Of a stretch of DNA of 64,000 nucleotides, positions 9,644 to 18,032 are shown piece after piece. Source of the DNA: Arthrobacter sp. 35W (GTDB lineage Bacteria > Actinomycetota > Actinomycetes > Actinomycetales > Micrococcaceae). The stretch's first letter is position 1, and each line of letters begins with the position of its first letter. A program made the translations under genes and the position numbers. Below the pieces are notes generated by a model. The model had not been told where the DNA came from. It did no database searches and saw only the letters and a list, made by a program, of their open reading frames with translations. Location of the stretch: NCBI RefSeq assembly GCF_000482545.1, contig NZ_KI519455.1:124001-188000 (forward strand), written 5' to 3'.

Positions 9644-10141
9644 ATGGTGGAGGTTCTGCAGGCCTACTCCAGCAGAGGTCGCCACTATGAAAGCCGCCTC
9701 GATAAGATCCTGGCGGCCACTATCAAGTCGGTGGCAGTCCGGAAGCCACGACAACCCAGGGCGAAGTCATCGGCCAAAATTGTCCATCGCCTGACGGTTG
9801 ATGACCAGGTCAACATTGCCGCTCGCTACCAGCAAGGCTGCTCGTCCCGCCAGTTGGCCGAAGCCTACAAAGTCTCCAAGACCAGTATCGTCATCTTGCT
9901 TCGAGAATCTGGCATCCCGATTCGGCGCCAAGGTCTCAGCGATTTCAAGGCAGACGACATCGCCAAGCACTACGCAGCCGGCGCTTCATTGGCTGCCATT
10001 GGCAACGTGTACGGTGTCTCAGCTGACACGGTCCGCAAGCTCCTCCTCAGGCAGGGGATCACGCTGCGGAATCCCTGGGACCATCCGCAGGCGAATCCTC
10101 TGACTCTTCCTCGAGGAGCGACTCTCTCGCCAACCGAATGA
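9644..10141 (+). CDS. double helix-turn-helix protein, copy 1
   Basis: 165-residue basic protein, probably DNA-binding. After a basic N-terminus (KPRQPRAKSSAK) come two resolvase-type HTH units: IAARYQQGCSSRQLAEAY with KVSKTSIVILLRE, and IAKHYAAGASLAAIGNVYGV with SADTVRKLLLR, each resembling the C-terminal HTH of Hin/resolvase proteins. There is no catalytic domain. ATG is at 9644 and GTG at 9647; the second copy uses the equivalent GTG, so the true start may be 9647. It directly follows the serine recombinase relic and is about 80% identical over long stretches to the copy at 15981. The last 19 or so residues are not shared with that copy. Role unknown; it could be a regulator or a recombination accessory factor. 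Confidence 0.7.
   Translation: MVEVLQAYSSRGRHYESRLDKILAATIKSVAVRKPRQPRAKSSAKIVHRLTVDDQVNIAARYQQGCSSRQLAEAYKVSKTSIVILLRESGIPIRRQGLSDFKADDIAKHYAAGASLAAIGNVYGVSADTVRKLLLRQGITLRNPWDHPQANPLTLPRGATLSPTE
9647..10087 (+). repeat. direct repeat, left copy (HTH gene body)
   Basis: 441-base segment that aligns without gaps at the protein level to 15981-16421. The first 30 or so bases of both copies are nearly identical, and long stretches such as TACCAGCAAGGCTG are shared. The pair brackets the STAND NTPase gene. Confidence 0.8.
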
Positions 10142-10343
10142 ACATTCGCGCGAGTCGGTCGACGTCTATCTGCGGTCGAGCCAGTGGCTGGAGGAGTATC
10201 TTTCCAGCTCGTCTCTTCGTCCGGATTCTCGCTGCCTGCCGAGCTGGTCGAACTGCAATGGGAAGCGCAAGTTTCCGACCCAGTCGCACGTAGGCCTTAT
10301 CATCCCACTCCATAAGCCACGCGTGTTGATTCGCGACGCGCAT
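10059..10343 (-). CDS. small hypothetical protein, uncertain
   Basis: 94-codon frame on the minus strand, starting MRVANQHAWLMEWDDKAY and rich in Arg/Ala/Leu afterwards (ARMFIRLARESLLEEESED). The composition is plausible for a gene and its 5' side abuts an AT-rich promoter-like zone, but it overlaps the 3' end of the HTH gene by 83 bp and has no family I recognise. A minus-strand transcript from here would run into the terminator at 9605-9636, which mildly supports it. Confidence 0.35.
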   Translation of the reverse strand: MRVANQHAWLMEWDDKAYVRLGRKLALPIAVRPARQAARIRTKRRAGKILLQPLARPQIDVDRLARMFIRLARESLLEEESEDSPADGPRDSAA

Positions 10344-10374
10344 ATTCGAATATATATTCGATACTTGATATAAT
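10342..10374 (+). promoter_or_regulatory. candidate promoter with overlapping palindrome
   Basis: AT-rich island in otherwise GC-rich DNA. ATATTCGAATAT (10342-10353) is a perfect 12-bp palindrome, followed at once by a second near-half ATATTCGAT (10354-10362). TATAAT at 10369-10374 is a perfect -10 with TTCGAA 18 bp upstream as a weak -35. This could drive the STAND gene, which starts 110 bp downstream, with a repressor bound over the -35. Confidence 0.5.
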
Positions 10375-10443
10375 GGAAGGCCTATGGGATCTAGTTGTCA
10401 GCCATCTGTAGCCCGCAGCATCCTCGACGGAGGGATTCTCTGA

Positions 10444-10470
10444 TGGCGCCCCAGCGAAGAAGGGGCGCCA
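10444..10470 (+). promoter_or_regulatory. hairpin touching the STAND gene ribosome-binding site
   Basis: TGGCGCCCC (10444-10452) and GGGGCGCCA (10462-10470) form a 9-bp GC-rich stem with a 9-base loop. The 3' arm ends where AGGTAGG, the likely Shine-Dalgarno of the gene starting at 10485, begins. Without a U-run it is not a good terminator; it could limit translation. Confidence 0.45.
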
Positions 10471-10484
10471 GGTAGGATTTGGCC

Positions 10485-13400
10485 ATGTCTGAGTCGATGC
10501 AGGAGCGCGAGGTGGTGACGGCTAACGAGTCGTCTGCCACTGGGGCAGCTATGAGCCCGTACGCCACCGGTGGGGGTGGCGTGACCTTCGAGCGCAAAGT
10601 TGCGGTCCACTACCTCGCCCGGATGCTAACCGGCTTGGGATCGACCGAACTGGGCGAAGGTCGATCTGTCGTGAGTGTCGCATTTCAGCAGGCACCCCAA
10701 CACTCGGCGGATGACTTGGTCGTACGCGCCCAACGAGCCGACGAAGACGAGCCATCGTTGGTGCTTGCGCTCGCCGTACGCCGCGCCCCAGACATTATCA
10801 AGAGCGATCCGAAGGCTCGGAAGCTCATCGGCTCGCTACTGGCGGAGCTTACGCATGACCCCGGTGCCGATGTTAATCATCGGGTTGGGCTCGTGGTTGC
10901 GGGTCACCAAGATCATGCAACGCAACTGGCAACATTGGCGGATCTCGCTCGCGGGCAATCCGACCCGGAAGCTTTCGTCGCTCTGGTCCAAGAGCCGAAC
11001 CGTTTCGAACGTTCGGTTCGCGATCGCTTCAAGCACCTTCAGGACTTGGTGAAGTTGGCGCTCGAAGATGCTGGCGGTGCCTCCCCCGACGGAGTCGCGG
11101 TCACACAGCAAACCTGGCTTCTACTGTCTCGCCTTGAGGTCATCTTGCCGCTACTCGAGTCGCCGGATGAGTCGGATTGGGCCGGCATCGCGAACGATCT
11201 AATCGGAGTCTCCCGTCCTGGTGACCTGACGGGTGCAGTTGTCGTGCGTGATCGGCTCGGCGTACTCGCCGCGACCTACGCGCCCAAGGCAGCTGCCATC
11301 GATCTCGACATTCTTCGACGAGACACCCACCACGTCATCATGCCGACGACCCGTCGCCACGAGACAGCCTGGCAGGTGTTAGACGGACTGCACGAGCGGG
11401 CAGTTACTGCAGTTCGCAGCCAGGTTACATCTTCCGACGGCGATCACACGGTCCATATTGATCGCACCGCGACGATCACCGAACTTCACACACTGACAAC
11501 TACAAACCCCGCAGTGATTGTCCATGGCGAGTCCGGCGTCGGGAAGAGCGCGCTCCTGATTGAGGTTGCATCCACTGCCAACCGCGGCGACGATGGATCT
11601 CAGGCGCTCGTAATCAACTTGCGGCACCTCCCAGCGACGGCCATTGAGTTCGAACATGCGCTCGGCGATCCATTAGCGACAGCCCTGGCTGAAATGAGCG
11701 CTCCCGAGCGGCTGCTGATCATCGACGGAGCGGACGCGGTGGCTGAAGGGAAGTCTGAACAGCTCCGCTACATAGTTGACGCTGCATTGCATAGCGGCGT
11801 TCGAATCCTGGCATCGACGACTAATGACGTCAGAAGGCCGCTCCGGGATATCGTCGCCCAACAGTGCAACAGCGCGGTCGTCGACTACGAAGTTCAAGGC
11901 CTCACCGACGAGCAGATCGATGGGCTCGTTACGAAATTTCCAGAGCTAGCTACACTCGCGGCTAACGCCCACGCCCGAGAACTTCTCCGACGGCTGGTAG
12001 TAGTTGATCTTCTTATTCGTGGCGGCGTGTCGGGCTTGCCAGTCACGGACGCCGACGCGATGCAGGAGGTATGGTCTGGCCTCGTCCGTCGCCACGAGCA
12101 GACCGATCGGGGCACACCCGATGCTCGTGACACAGTGATGCTGCGCCTGGCTGAACTTTCTCTCACTGGCGGAGATCCGCTCCCCGTCGTGGCGACACTT
12201 GATAGCGCAGCTCTTGACGGACTGCGGCGCGACGGGCTCCTGCGAACCTCGACTAATCAACCGTTCAAGATCGGTCCGGAGTTTGCCCACGACGAGGTAC
12301 GGCGCTACGCCGTAGCCCGCTTGCTTCTCGCGGCGCACGATCCATCGATCCGATTGCTCGCGGCCGGGATGCCCCGTTGGTCGCTCAGCGCATCGCGGCT
12401 GGCATGTCAGATCTATCTTGAAGCATCCGACTTGCTGGACAACCCCGTCCGGAGCAGATTCGCACGTCTGCAGCGAGCGTTCGATGCGGTCGTCACCGCG
12501 GGCCATGGTGAGCGCTGGGGCGATGTTCCTGGTGAGGCACTGCTCACTTTGGCTGCGCCTGGGGTATTGGTGACCGATGCGTGGACCGAGTTGCGCGCTA
12601 ACGAAAACGCGGGCCTCCATCGCCTGTGCCGGCTCGTAGATCAGCGGCTGCGTGATCCCATTGGTCTCGTTAGCGTTGCAGCCGTCGAACCGTTGATCAA
12701 GCAGCTGTTCGATGGCTCCACTCCTTGGTTTGGTGATAAGCAACTTCAGGAGCTCGTGCGTGACTGGCTTCGATCCCTCATCGTTGCGAACACCCCAGCG
12801 AACGAAGCGTTGCGCGTTCAACTTCGCTCCCAACTGCTCGGCAGGTGTGCAACTGCAGATCAAAGGGAGCAGGAGGAGCAGACCGCGGCTGCCGCTGCCC
12901 GCACGGCCCGGACTCCCGAGGATGTCGAACGAGAGCGCGAACGTGCCGCGCAAAGCACTTTGTTCCGTGAGATCGGGTACCCACACAGCCGACGCCGTCG
13001 GAGACGGGACCTTCCACGCGAGATCACGGACGAAGTCATGGTCGAGTTCTTGGCCCTCCTCGGCCCCGATATGGGGGATGAGGGTGAGGAGATCCTTCGG
13101 CGTATCGCGAGCGATGCGCCTGCGTATCTCGGCCCCGTAGTCGAAGCACCCTTAGCTGGACGCGCCCTAACCACTCGCCCCCAAGGCTTCCTGGCGGCGA
13201 TGACCGAGGCCTACTACCTGGACGACGAGGAAGACGGATCGGGATTCCATGAGGACGGCATTCGCGATCACGACCCGCACGGGTTCGGTATGCCGCTCGC
13301 GGCGTGGTACCGCGGACCATTCATTTCGTTGTTTCAATCAGACTTTCGCGGCGGTGTCCGGGTTCTCAACCAGTTGCTGAACCATGCAGCGCTTGCGCGC

Positions 13401-15647
13401 GTGCGGGGCATGGCTGGCATTAGCCGTTACGGCAGTAGTGTTTCAGACGAAGAACTTGACTCGTACCACACCGAGTTACAGGTCACTGGTGTTGCGCGCA
13501 CCTACGTTGGCGACCCACACGTCTGGACCTGGTACCGAGGCACCGGAGTCGGCCCGTATCCGTGTATGAGCGCCCTCCAAGCCCTCGAACGAGTTTGTGA
13601 TCAACTGATCGAGATCGACATTCCGCTAAATACGATCGTGACGATTCTGCTTGACCGCTGCGAAAGCCTCGCGATGGTTGGCCTCGTGGTCGGGCTTCTC
13701 GTCCGCCACCTCGAGAAGAGCAACGGGCTGCTTGACCCATACCTTTCGGAGCCGACGATCTGGCATCTCGAGTTTGCCAGGGTCGGCAGCGAAGCCAGCG
13801 GACTTGCGGCGTCGTCTGACGGCCTTGTGGGTGCGGACCGTCGGCAGTGGTCGCTCCGCGAGGCTTCGATGATGCTTGTGCTGCGGGCTGACGAGGACAG
13901 AGCTGAGGAGTTGCGCTGCCTCGGCCAGGATCTCATTGAGAGAGCACGGCAGGAGATTCAGTCCGCTCTTGGCGACGATGACGACGCGATCGAACAAGAA
14001 CTTATCGCCGTGCGAGGCTGGGCCAGCGGCATGGACCGAGACACTTATAGCGCCCATCCGACCGATGACGGCCAGCTAGCCGTCCAGAGCACGCCGCCCG
14101 AGGCCTTACTCAATGCACTCGAGAGCTCAAGCGCCGATATCCAGCGTGGACGGGAAGCCACACGGCTAATCGTGCAGTACTACATCAACGCGAAGAAGCG
14201 CACTGCCGAGCCCCGGGCAGCTGAGACGCTCATCGCAGATTTGAACATTGCAAAGCAACTGATCGATGATCCACCCGCCTTCAGCGCTGGTGGAGAGTGG
14301 GACGCCCCTGCGGTAGTCGTTGCGGCCGCGCTCGAAGCACACCTGATTGAAGGAGTTGAGTTACCTGACGACTCTCTTCGATTCGCGGCCGAAACCCTCG
14401 TGACGATCGCTGAACTATCGGGACAGGGACGGCAGTTTGACTCCGAGGAGTCATATTTCGAACAAGGTGCAGATCGGGTTGCGGCGCGAGTTCTGCCACT
14501 TCTTCTACTGCCAGCAGCGGCCCGGGTGCGGGCTCTTGTTGATGGAGCGGATGGGTCTGAAACTTATGCACGCGTCGTACAGGCGATAGCCGGACTTGCC
14601 TCAGCACTGCCCAACGAGGTCCGGGTCCACCTGGCTCGCGGCCTCGATCTCCTATGGCAAGTGCCATGCTCGAACGAGGGGCCGTGCCATCACCAGACAG
14701 CGCTAGACCTAATTATCGCGACCATGCGCGACTGCGTATTTGGCGACTGGGATTCTGAAGCCGGTCAGCGGGCCTCAACCGTGCTTGAAGATCCGGTCGC
14801 CGAGTCGCTGCTGGCCGCATCCGACGATGTCATCTATTTGTCCAGGCTCGACGCCGCACTTCGCGCGCTCGCGCCTGCCTCCGTTGCCGGAATCTGCGTG
14901 TCTGGTCACGCCGAGGAGTTGTTCCATATTGTCCTCGCGGCCCAACGCCGAGCACTTCTCGCCAACGAACGGGACATGGACCATCGCGGGACCCATGCGC
15001 TCATCGCGGCACGCGCGCTACTCACCGTTATCGAGGGACGGCACGAGACACCGCTGTTCAATCACCTTGACACCTTTGCTGATAGGTCTGACCTGCTCGG
15101 CGCGTTCGTTCGCGCAGTCTCAGCCGCAGCCGAAGAGACCTCTCGGCGAGCCGCCACCGCAGCGCGACTCTGGCCGGAACTCGTCACGCGCGTCCTCGGC
15201 TACGAAGACGACCATAAGCCGTTCGACGGCAGGCATTACGGCGACTACGCCCGTGCGTCGCTCATCCCAAATGCCGCCGGGGAAGCTACCTACCTCTACT
15301 CCGAGCTTGATGGGGAGCCGATTGTTTGGTGGAGTCCGGACACGCTCCGGGACTCAGTCGAAGAATGGCTGCCAGGTGCTCGAGGAGATTCAACATGTGT
15401 TGATCACCTCATCAGCTTTATACACGCACTTAACGCTGACGATCAGGTGCGCATAGGGCTGCCGTGGATCGCCGACCTTGTGCTCGCCAGCCCCGAACAG
15501 ATAGCCCGGCGCAGCTATCTACTTTCGACCTGGTTGATCGATATCCAACCCGCTGTTGCTGACAGTACTTCGGTCGCCACCTGGCAACGGGTAGTCGATG
15601 CTCTGGTCGTGGCCGGAGACTCGAAGCTCGCGCCCTACTCACAGTAG
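10485..15647 (+). CDS. STAND-type P-loop NTPase, Avs-like candidate defence protein
   Basis: 1,720-residue protein with the plan of STAND sensors: N-terminal effector-like domain, NTPase, long helical C-terminal region. The N-terminus (GGGGVTFERKVAVHYLARML, then SADDLVVRA) resembles the Mrr/Cap4-type PD-(D/E)XK fold of Avs proteins, but where ExK should stand it reads LALAVRR, so nuclease activity is doubtful. Walker A GESGVGKS is at about 348-355 and Walker B RLLIIDGADA follows about 70 residues later. The remaining 1,100 residues look helical and repeat-like with no second enzyme motif. ATG 10485 is chosen over TTG 10479 because AGGTAGG is better placed. It stands alone, bracketed by duplicated HTH genes. 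In the family such proteins bind a phage protein and then kill the cell or cut DNA; the trigger here is unknown. Confidence 0.75.
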   Translation: MSESMQEREVVTANESSATGAAMSPYATGGGGVTFERKVAVHYLARMLTGLGSTELGEGRSVVSVAFQQAPQHSADDLVVRAQRADEDEPSLVLALAVRRAPDIIKSDPKARKLIGSLLAELTHDPGADVNHRVGLVVAGHQDHATQLATLADLARGQSDPEAFVALVQEPNRFERSVRDRFKHLQDLVKLALEDAGGASPDGVAVTQQTWLLLSRLEVILPLLESPDESDWAGIANDLIGVSRPGDLTGAVVVRDRLGVLAATYAPKAAAIDLDILRRDTHHVIMPTTRRHETAWQVLDGLHERAVTAVRSQVTSSDGDHTVHIDRTATITELHTLTTTNPAVIVHGESGVGKSALLIEVASTANRGDDGSQALVINLRHLPATAIEFEHALGDPLATALAEMSAPERLLIIDGADAVAEGKSEQLRYIVDAALHSGVRILASTTNDVRRPLRDIVAQQCNSAVVDYEVQGLTDEQIDGLVTKFPELATLAANAHARELLRRLVVVDLLIRGGVSGLPVTDADAMQEVWSGLVRRHEQTDRGTPDARDTVMLRLAELSLTGGDPLPVVATLDSAALDGLRRDGLLRTSTNQPFKIGPEFAHDEVRRYAVARLLLAAHDPSIRLLAAGMPRWSLSASRLACQIYLEASDLLDNPVRSRFARLQRAFDAVVTAGHGERWGDVPGEALLTLAAPGVLVTDAWTELRANENAGLHRLCRLVDQRLRDPIGLVSVAAVEPLIKQLFDGSTPWFGDKQLQELVRDWLRSLIVANTPANEALRVQLRSQLLGRCATADQREQEEQTAAAAARTARTPEDVERERERAAQSTLFREIGYPHSRRRRRRDLPREITDEVMVEFLALLGPDMGDEGEEILRRIASDAPAYLGPVVEAPLAGRALTTRPQGFLAAMTEAYYLDDEEDGSGFHEDGIRDHDPHGFGMPLAAWYRGPFISLFQSDFRGGVRVLNQLLNHAALARVRGMAGISRYGSSVSDEELDSYHTELQVTGVARTYVGDPHVWTWYRGTGVGPYPCMSALQALERVCDQLIEIDIPLNTIVTILLDRCESLAMVGLVVGLLVRHLEKSNGLLDPYLSEPTIWHLEFARVGSEASGLAASSDGLVGADRRQWSLREASMMLVLRADEDRAEELRCLGQDLIERARQEIQSALGDDDDAIEQELIAVRGWASGMDRDTYSAHPTDDGQLAVQSTPPEALLNALESSSADIQRGREATRLIVQYYINAKKRTAEPRAAETLIADLNIAKQLIDDPPAFSAGGEWDAPAVVVAAALEAHLIEGVELPDDSLRFAAETLVTIAELSGQGRQFDSEESYFEQGADRVAARVLPLLLLPAAARVRALVDGADGSETYARVVQAIAGLASALPNEVRVHLARGLDLLWQVPCSNEGPCHHQTALDLIIATMRDCVFGDWDSEAGQRASTVLEDPVAESLLAASDDVIYLSRLDAALRALAPASVAGICVSGHAEELFHIVLAAQRRALLANERDMDHRGTHALIAARALLTVIEGRHETPLFNHLDTFADRSDLLGAFVRAVSAAAEETSRRAATAARLWPELVTRVLGYEDDHKPFDGRHYGDYARASLIPNAAGEATYLYSELDGEPIVWWSPDTLRDSVEEWLPGARGDSTCVDHLISFIHALNADDQVRIGLPWIADLVLASPEQIARRSYLLSTWLIDIQPAVADSTSVATWQRVVDALVVAGDSKLAPYSQ

Positions 15648-15980
15648 CCCAGGGACCGCCGATCACTGGTGAGATCCGACTTCTCTTCGCTAGGCGGATC
15701 GCGGGTGTATACAGATGTGCTTTGCGCGATCACTTCTACGCAGTCGCCCCCTCGACCAGCGGTGGCAGTGCCCACTAGCGTGGTGTACGACCATCAAACA
15801 GAACTCAACAGGGGCGAGATCACCCGGAGTGAGCTTGTGTCGTCGAACTGATCGGAATGGTTGGGAGACAAAAGGATGGCATCAGCAAAGTCAACGGCGA
15901 CAATCAGTTTCACGTATCCATTTGGCACCAAAAGAACCTGTCGTAATAGGTTCGAATATGCGCTCTAAGGTAAGGTCTTC
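15648..15980. other. intergenic region with a small hairpin
   Basis: About 330 bases without a supported gene. GAACCT (15934-15939) and AGGTTC (15948-15953) form a short stem preceded by AAAA, giving a weak terminator-like structure on the minus strand about 30 bp before the second HTH gene. The first HTH copy has a minus-strand hairpin in the same place. Confidence 0.4.
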
Positions 15981-16421
15981 GTGGAGGTTCTGCAGGCGTA
16001 CTCCAGCAGGGGTCGCCACTACGAAACCCGCTTCGACAAGATTCTAGAAACCACTACTAATTTGGCAAGACCCGGAAAACCGCGAAAACCCAAGCCAAAG
16101 TCATCCGCCAAGATTGTCCATCGACTGACAGCCGCCGACCAAGCTGACATCACCGCTCGCTACCAGCAAGGCTGGTCATCACGCCAACTGGCCGAAACCT
16201 ATAGCATTTCCAAGACCAGCATCGTCATCCTCCTTCGAGAAGCCGGCATCCCGATTCGTCGACAAGGTCTTAGCAACTCCGAGGCGGAAGAGATTACTGG
16301 ACACTACGGAACTGGTGCTTCACTGGCTGCCATCGGCAAGGCCTATGGTGTTTCAGCCGACACGGTCCGCAAACTCCTCATCAAGCATGGAACTACGCCA
16401 CGGAATCCATGGGATCGTCCG
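15981..16421 (+). repeat. direct repeat, right copy (HTH gene body)
   Basis: Partner of 9647-10087, same orientation, about 6.3 kb apart. Recombination between the two would delete the STAND gene and leave one HTH gene. Confidence 0.8.
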
Positions 16422-16424
16422 TGA
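15981..16424 (+). CDS. double helix-turn-helix protein, copy 2
   Basis: 147-residue paralogue of the protein at 9644, with the same opening (EVLQAYSSRGRHYE), basic linker and two resolvase-type HTH units (ITARYQQGWSSRQLAETY and GTGASLAAIGKAYGVSADT). The start is GTG at 15981. It ends at NPWDRP, where copy 1 carries on for about 17 more residues. It is most likely a DNA-binding accessory or regulator. Downstream, 16425-16533 holds no gene; the next gene converges from the right. Confidence 0.7.
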   Translation: MEVLQAYSSRGRHYETRFDKILETTTNLARPGKPRKPKPKSSAKIVHRLTAADQADITARYQQGWSSRQLAETYSISKTSIVILLREAGIPIRRQGLSNSEAEEITGHYGTGASLAAIGKAYGVSADTVRKLLIKHGTTPRNPWDRP

Positions 16425-16533
16425 ACAGTCTGCAAACGACACTAAGTCGGCAAGGTGACTTGCCGCAGTATTTCAGGCATACAAGCCGCAAATCATTGCA
16501 AAACTGCAAGTAGAATTCGCGACGAAGCTAGGA

Positions 16534-17148
16534 TTACCTGAATAGTGCCCTTGCTTCGTTGTAGTCGTCCGCTAGTCTCTTTCGATGCTCCTGAAGGTCA
16601 AGTTCTCCTCGGCTGTCTCGATCGGTCCAGTAGCGCCCATTCAATCGGCGGGCTGGCTTGCCTGAAATCTCCAATGTCGTTGAGCCATGGTGCATTCGGC
16701 TGCGATCTTCGAATTTCATACCGGGGCGGTTGAGGTAGAGGTAGTGAAGGACGGAGAGCCCATCGGATTTACAAATACCGGCCAACGAGGAGTAGGACGC
16801 CGATTCGTCGCTCAGGAAGCTGACATGAACGAGCGTAGCTGTCTGACGGACAACCAAGAAGGCAACTTTGCCTTCAACCGGAACACCGTCTGGCCCTATC
16901 CAATGTGATTCCAGTGTTCCTTTCCAGGTTCCCCGAACGCTAACCGGGACGCTGGGGATCATCTGAACCCATGGCAACCGCCAAAGCCAAAGATCCCAAA
17001 CTCCAAAAAGTATTGTCCCTACGAATACGACAGCTGAGACATAGCGGAGTGGTTCAATGTTTAGAGCGCCACTGGTAAACCATGAACCCAATGCCAAGAA
17101 CGCAAAGAGTAAGATTGCTCCAATTCTTAGCGCGATCTGAGTTCTCAT
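16534..17148 (-). CDS. Cap15-like CBASS effector (two TM helices plus beta-rich domain)
   Basis: 204-residue membrane effector predicted to be triggered by the cyclic nucleotide made by the CD-NTase encoded just upstream. Two N-terminal membrane helices (about residues 8-27, and 35-52 around SAVVFVGTILFGVWDLWLW) are followed by a soluble strand-rich domain starting SVRGTWKGTLESHWIGPDG and containing LEISGKPARRLNGRYWTDRD. This matches the S-2TM-beta/Cap15 architecture, which in studied systems oligomerises and disrupts the inner membrane. ATG 17148 is chosen because it forms an ATGA overlap with the CD-NTase stop; the frame is open further upstream but that part lies inside the CD-NTase gene. 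It is the last gene of the five-gene chain. Confidence 0.75.
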   Translation of the reverse strand: MRTQIALRIGAILLFAFLALGSWFTSGALNIEPLRYVSAVVFVGTILFGVWDLWLWRLPWVQMIPSVPVSVRGTWKGTLESHWIGPDGVPVEGKVAFLVVRQTATLVHVSFLSDESASYSSLAGICKSDGLSVLHYLYLNRPGMKFEDRSRMHHGSTTLEISGKPARRLNGRYWTDRDSRGELDLQEHRKRLADDYNEARALFR

Positions 17149-18032
17149 GTGCTGAACCCCAAGTAGTTCCAAGCGGCTTTGGCAAAATCGCGACCGTCCT
17201 GGCGACTCCAAGGCTGAGCATTATAGAACAAATATTTACATTCATTCGGCTCCAGCCAGCGCTTCGAAGCGTCTGTCGGCTCGTCACCCTCCAACGTGTC
17301 CCAGATATGGACTATCACGCCTTTGATGGTGTCAGTCCAGGAGTTTTGCATGAGTACGTTGTTAGGGCAGTTATAGACAAGAGACTCGACGAAGAAAGAC
17401 TGAACTTCTCGGTGATGTCCAGCTGAGACCATCGCGTTCTCGACACGCTTCATGACCCGCACTGCCTTCTTGTACCTATGCATTGTGGCGACATTCTTGG
17501 ATTTTCCGTTTGCCAGCTGCTGATCTGGGTAGTTGGCTATCTTGGATCCGTCTTTCTTGAATACTCTGGATCCCCTGCGGGAGCTCCCATCCTTAAAGTA
17601 GTACTTGTAGTCGAATGCCGGTACAACGTCTGCTTCAACCCGAGCGGAACTTGAATTTATGCGGATGGCCGTCGATCCTGAATCGTCCGTGTGATCCGGA
17701 AATTTTTCCTTTAGGGCTTTGACCAGCTCGCCGCGTAGCTGTGATGGAGTCCAGATGCCTGTATAGGACGAGGACACCGGGTGTGCACCTGCCGTAGCCT
17801 CATCCCAGTAGATGACGTTCATGCATTGGACTGCTATGTCGACGTCGCTATCAGTTCGAACGTTGGTATTATTCGCGTACGAGCCTTTTGCGTAAATCTT
17901 CAGGTCGCAGTCGGCAAAGGCTGGATGGCTATTTATCGCATCCCGAATCATGCGCTCAGTTCGATCTTGCTTGTCTTGTTCGGTGACGCTCGACGGTCCC
18001 ACCCATCCGGAAAGTGTTGCCTCAATGCTCAT
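17145..18032 (-). CDS. CD-NTase (CBASS cyclic oligonucleotide synthase)
   Basis: 295-residue SMODS-type nucleotidyltransferase. The signature GS at 50-51 with the acidic pair in TDSDVDIAV (D63 and D65) and a third Asp in ARVEADVVPAF (D135) make a complete Pol-beta-like catalytic triad. Length and motif spacing fit CD-NTases that make cyclic di- or trinucleotides on phage infection; the product cannot be read from sequence. ATG overlaps the stop of the OLD-like gene by 4 bp and the effector ATG overlaps its stop. No E2/JAB (type II) or HORMA/TRIP13 (type III) partner is nearby, so on its own this is a type I CBASS. Confidence 0.88.
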   Translation of the reverse strand: MSIEATLSGWVGPSSVTEQDKQDRTERMIRDAINSHPAFADCDLKIYAKGSYANNTNVRTDSDVDIAVQCMNVIYWDEATAGAHPVSSSYTGIWTPSQLRGELVKALKEKFPDHTDDSGSTAIRINSSSARVEADVVPAFDYKYYFKDGSSRRGSRVFKKDGSKIANYPDQQLANGKSKNVATMHRYKKAVRVMKRVENAMVSAGHHREVQSFFVESLVYNCPNNVLMQNSWTDTIKGVIVHIWDTLEGDEPTDASKRWLEPNECKYLFYNAQPWSRQDGRDFAKAAWNYLGFST

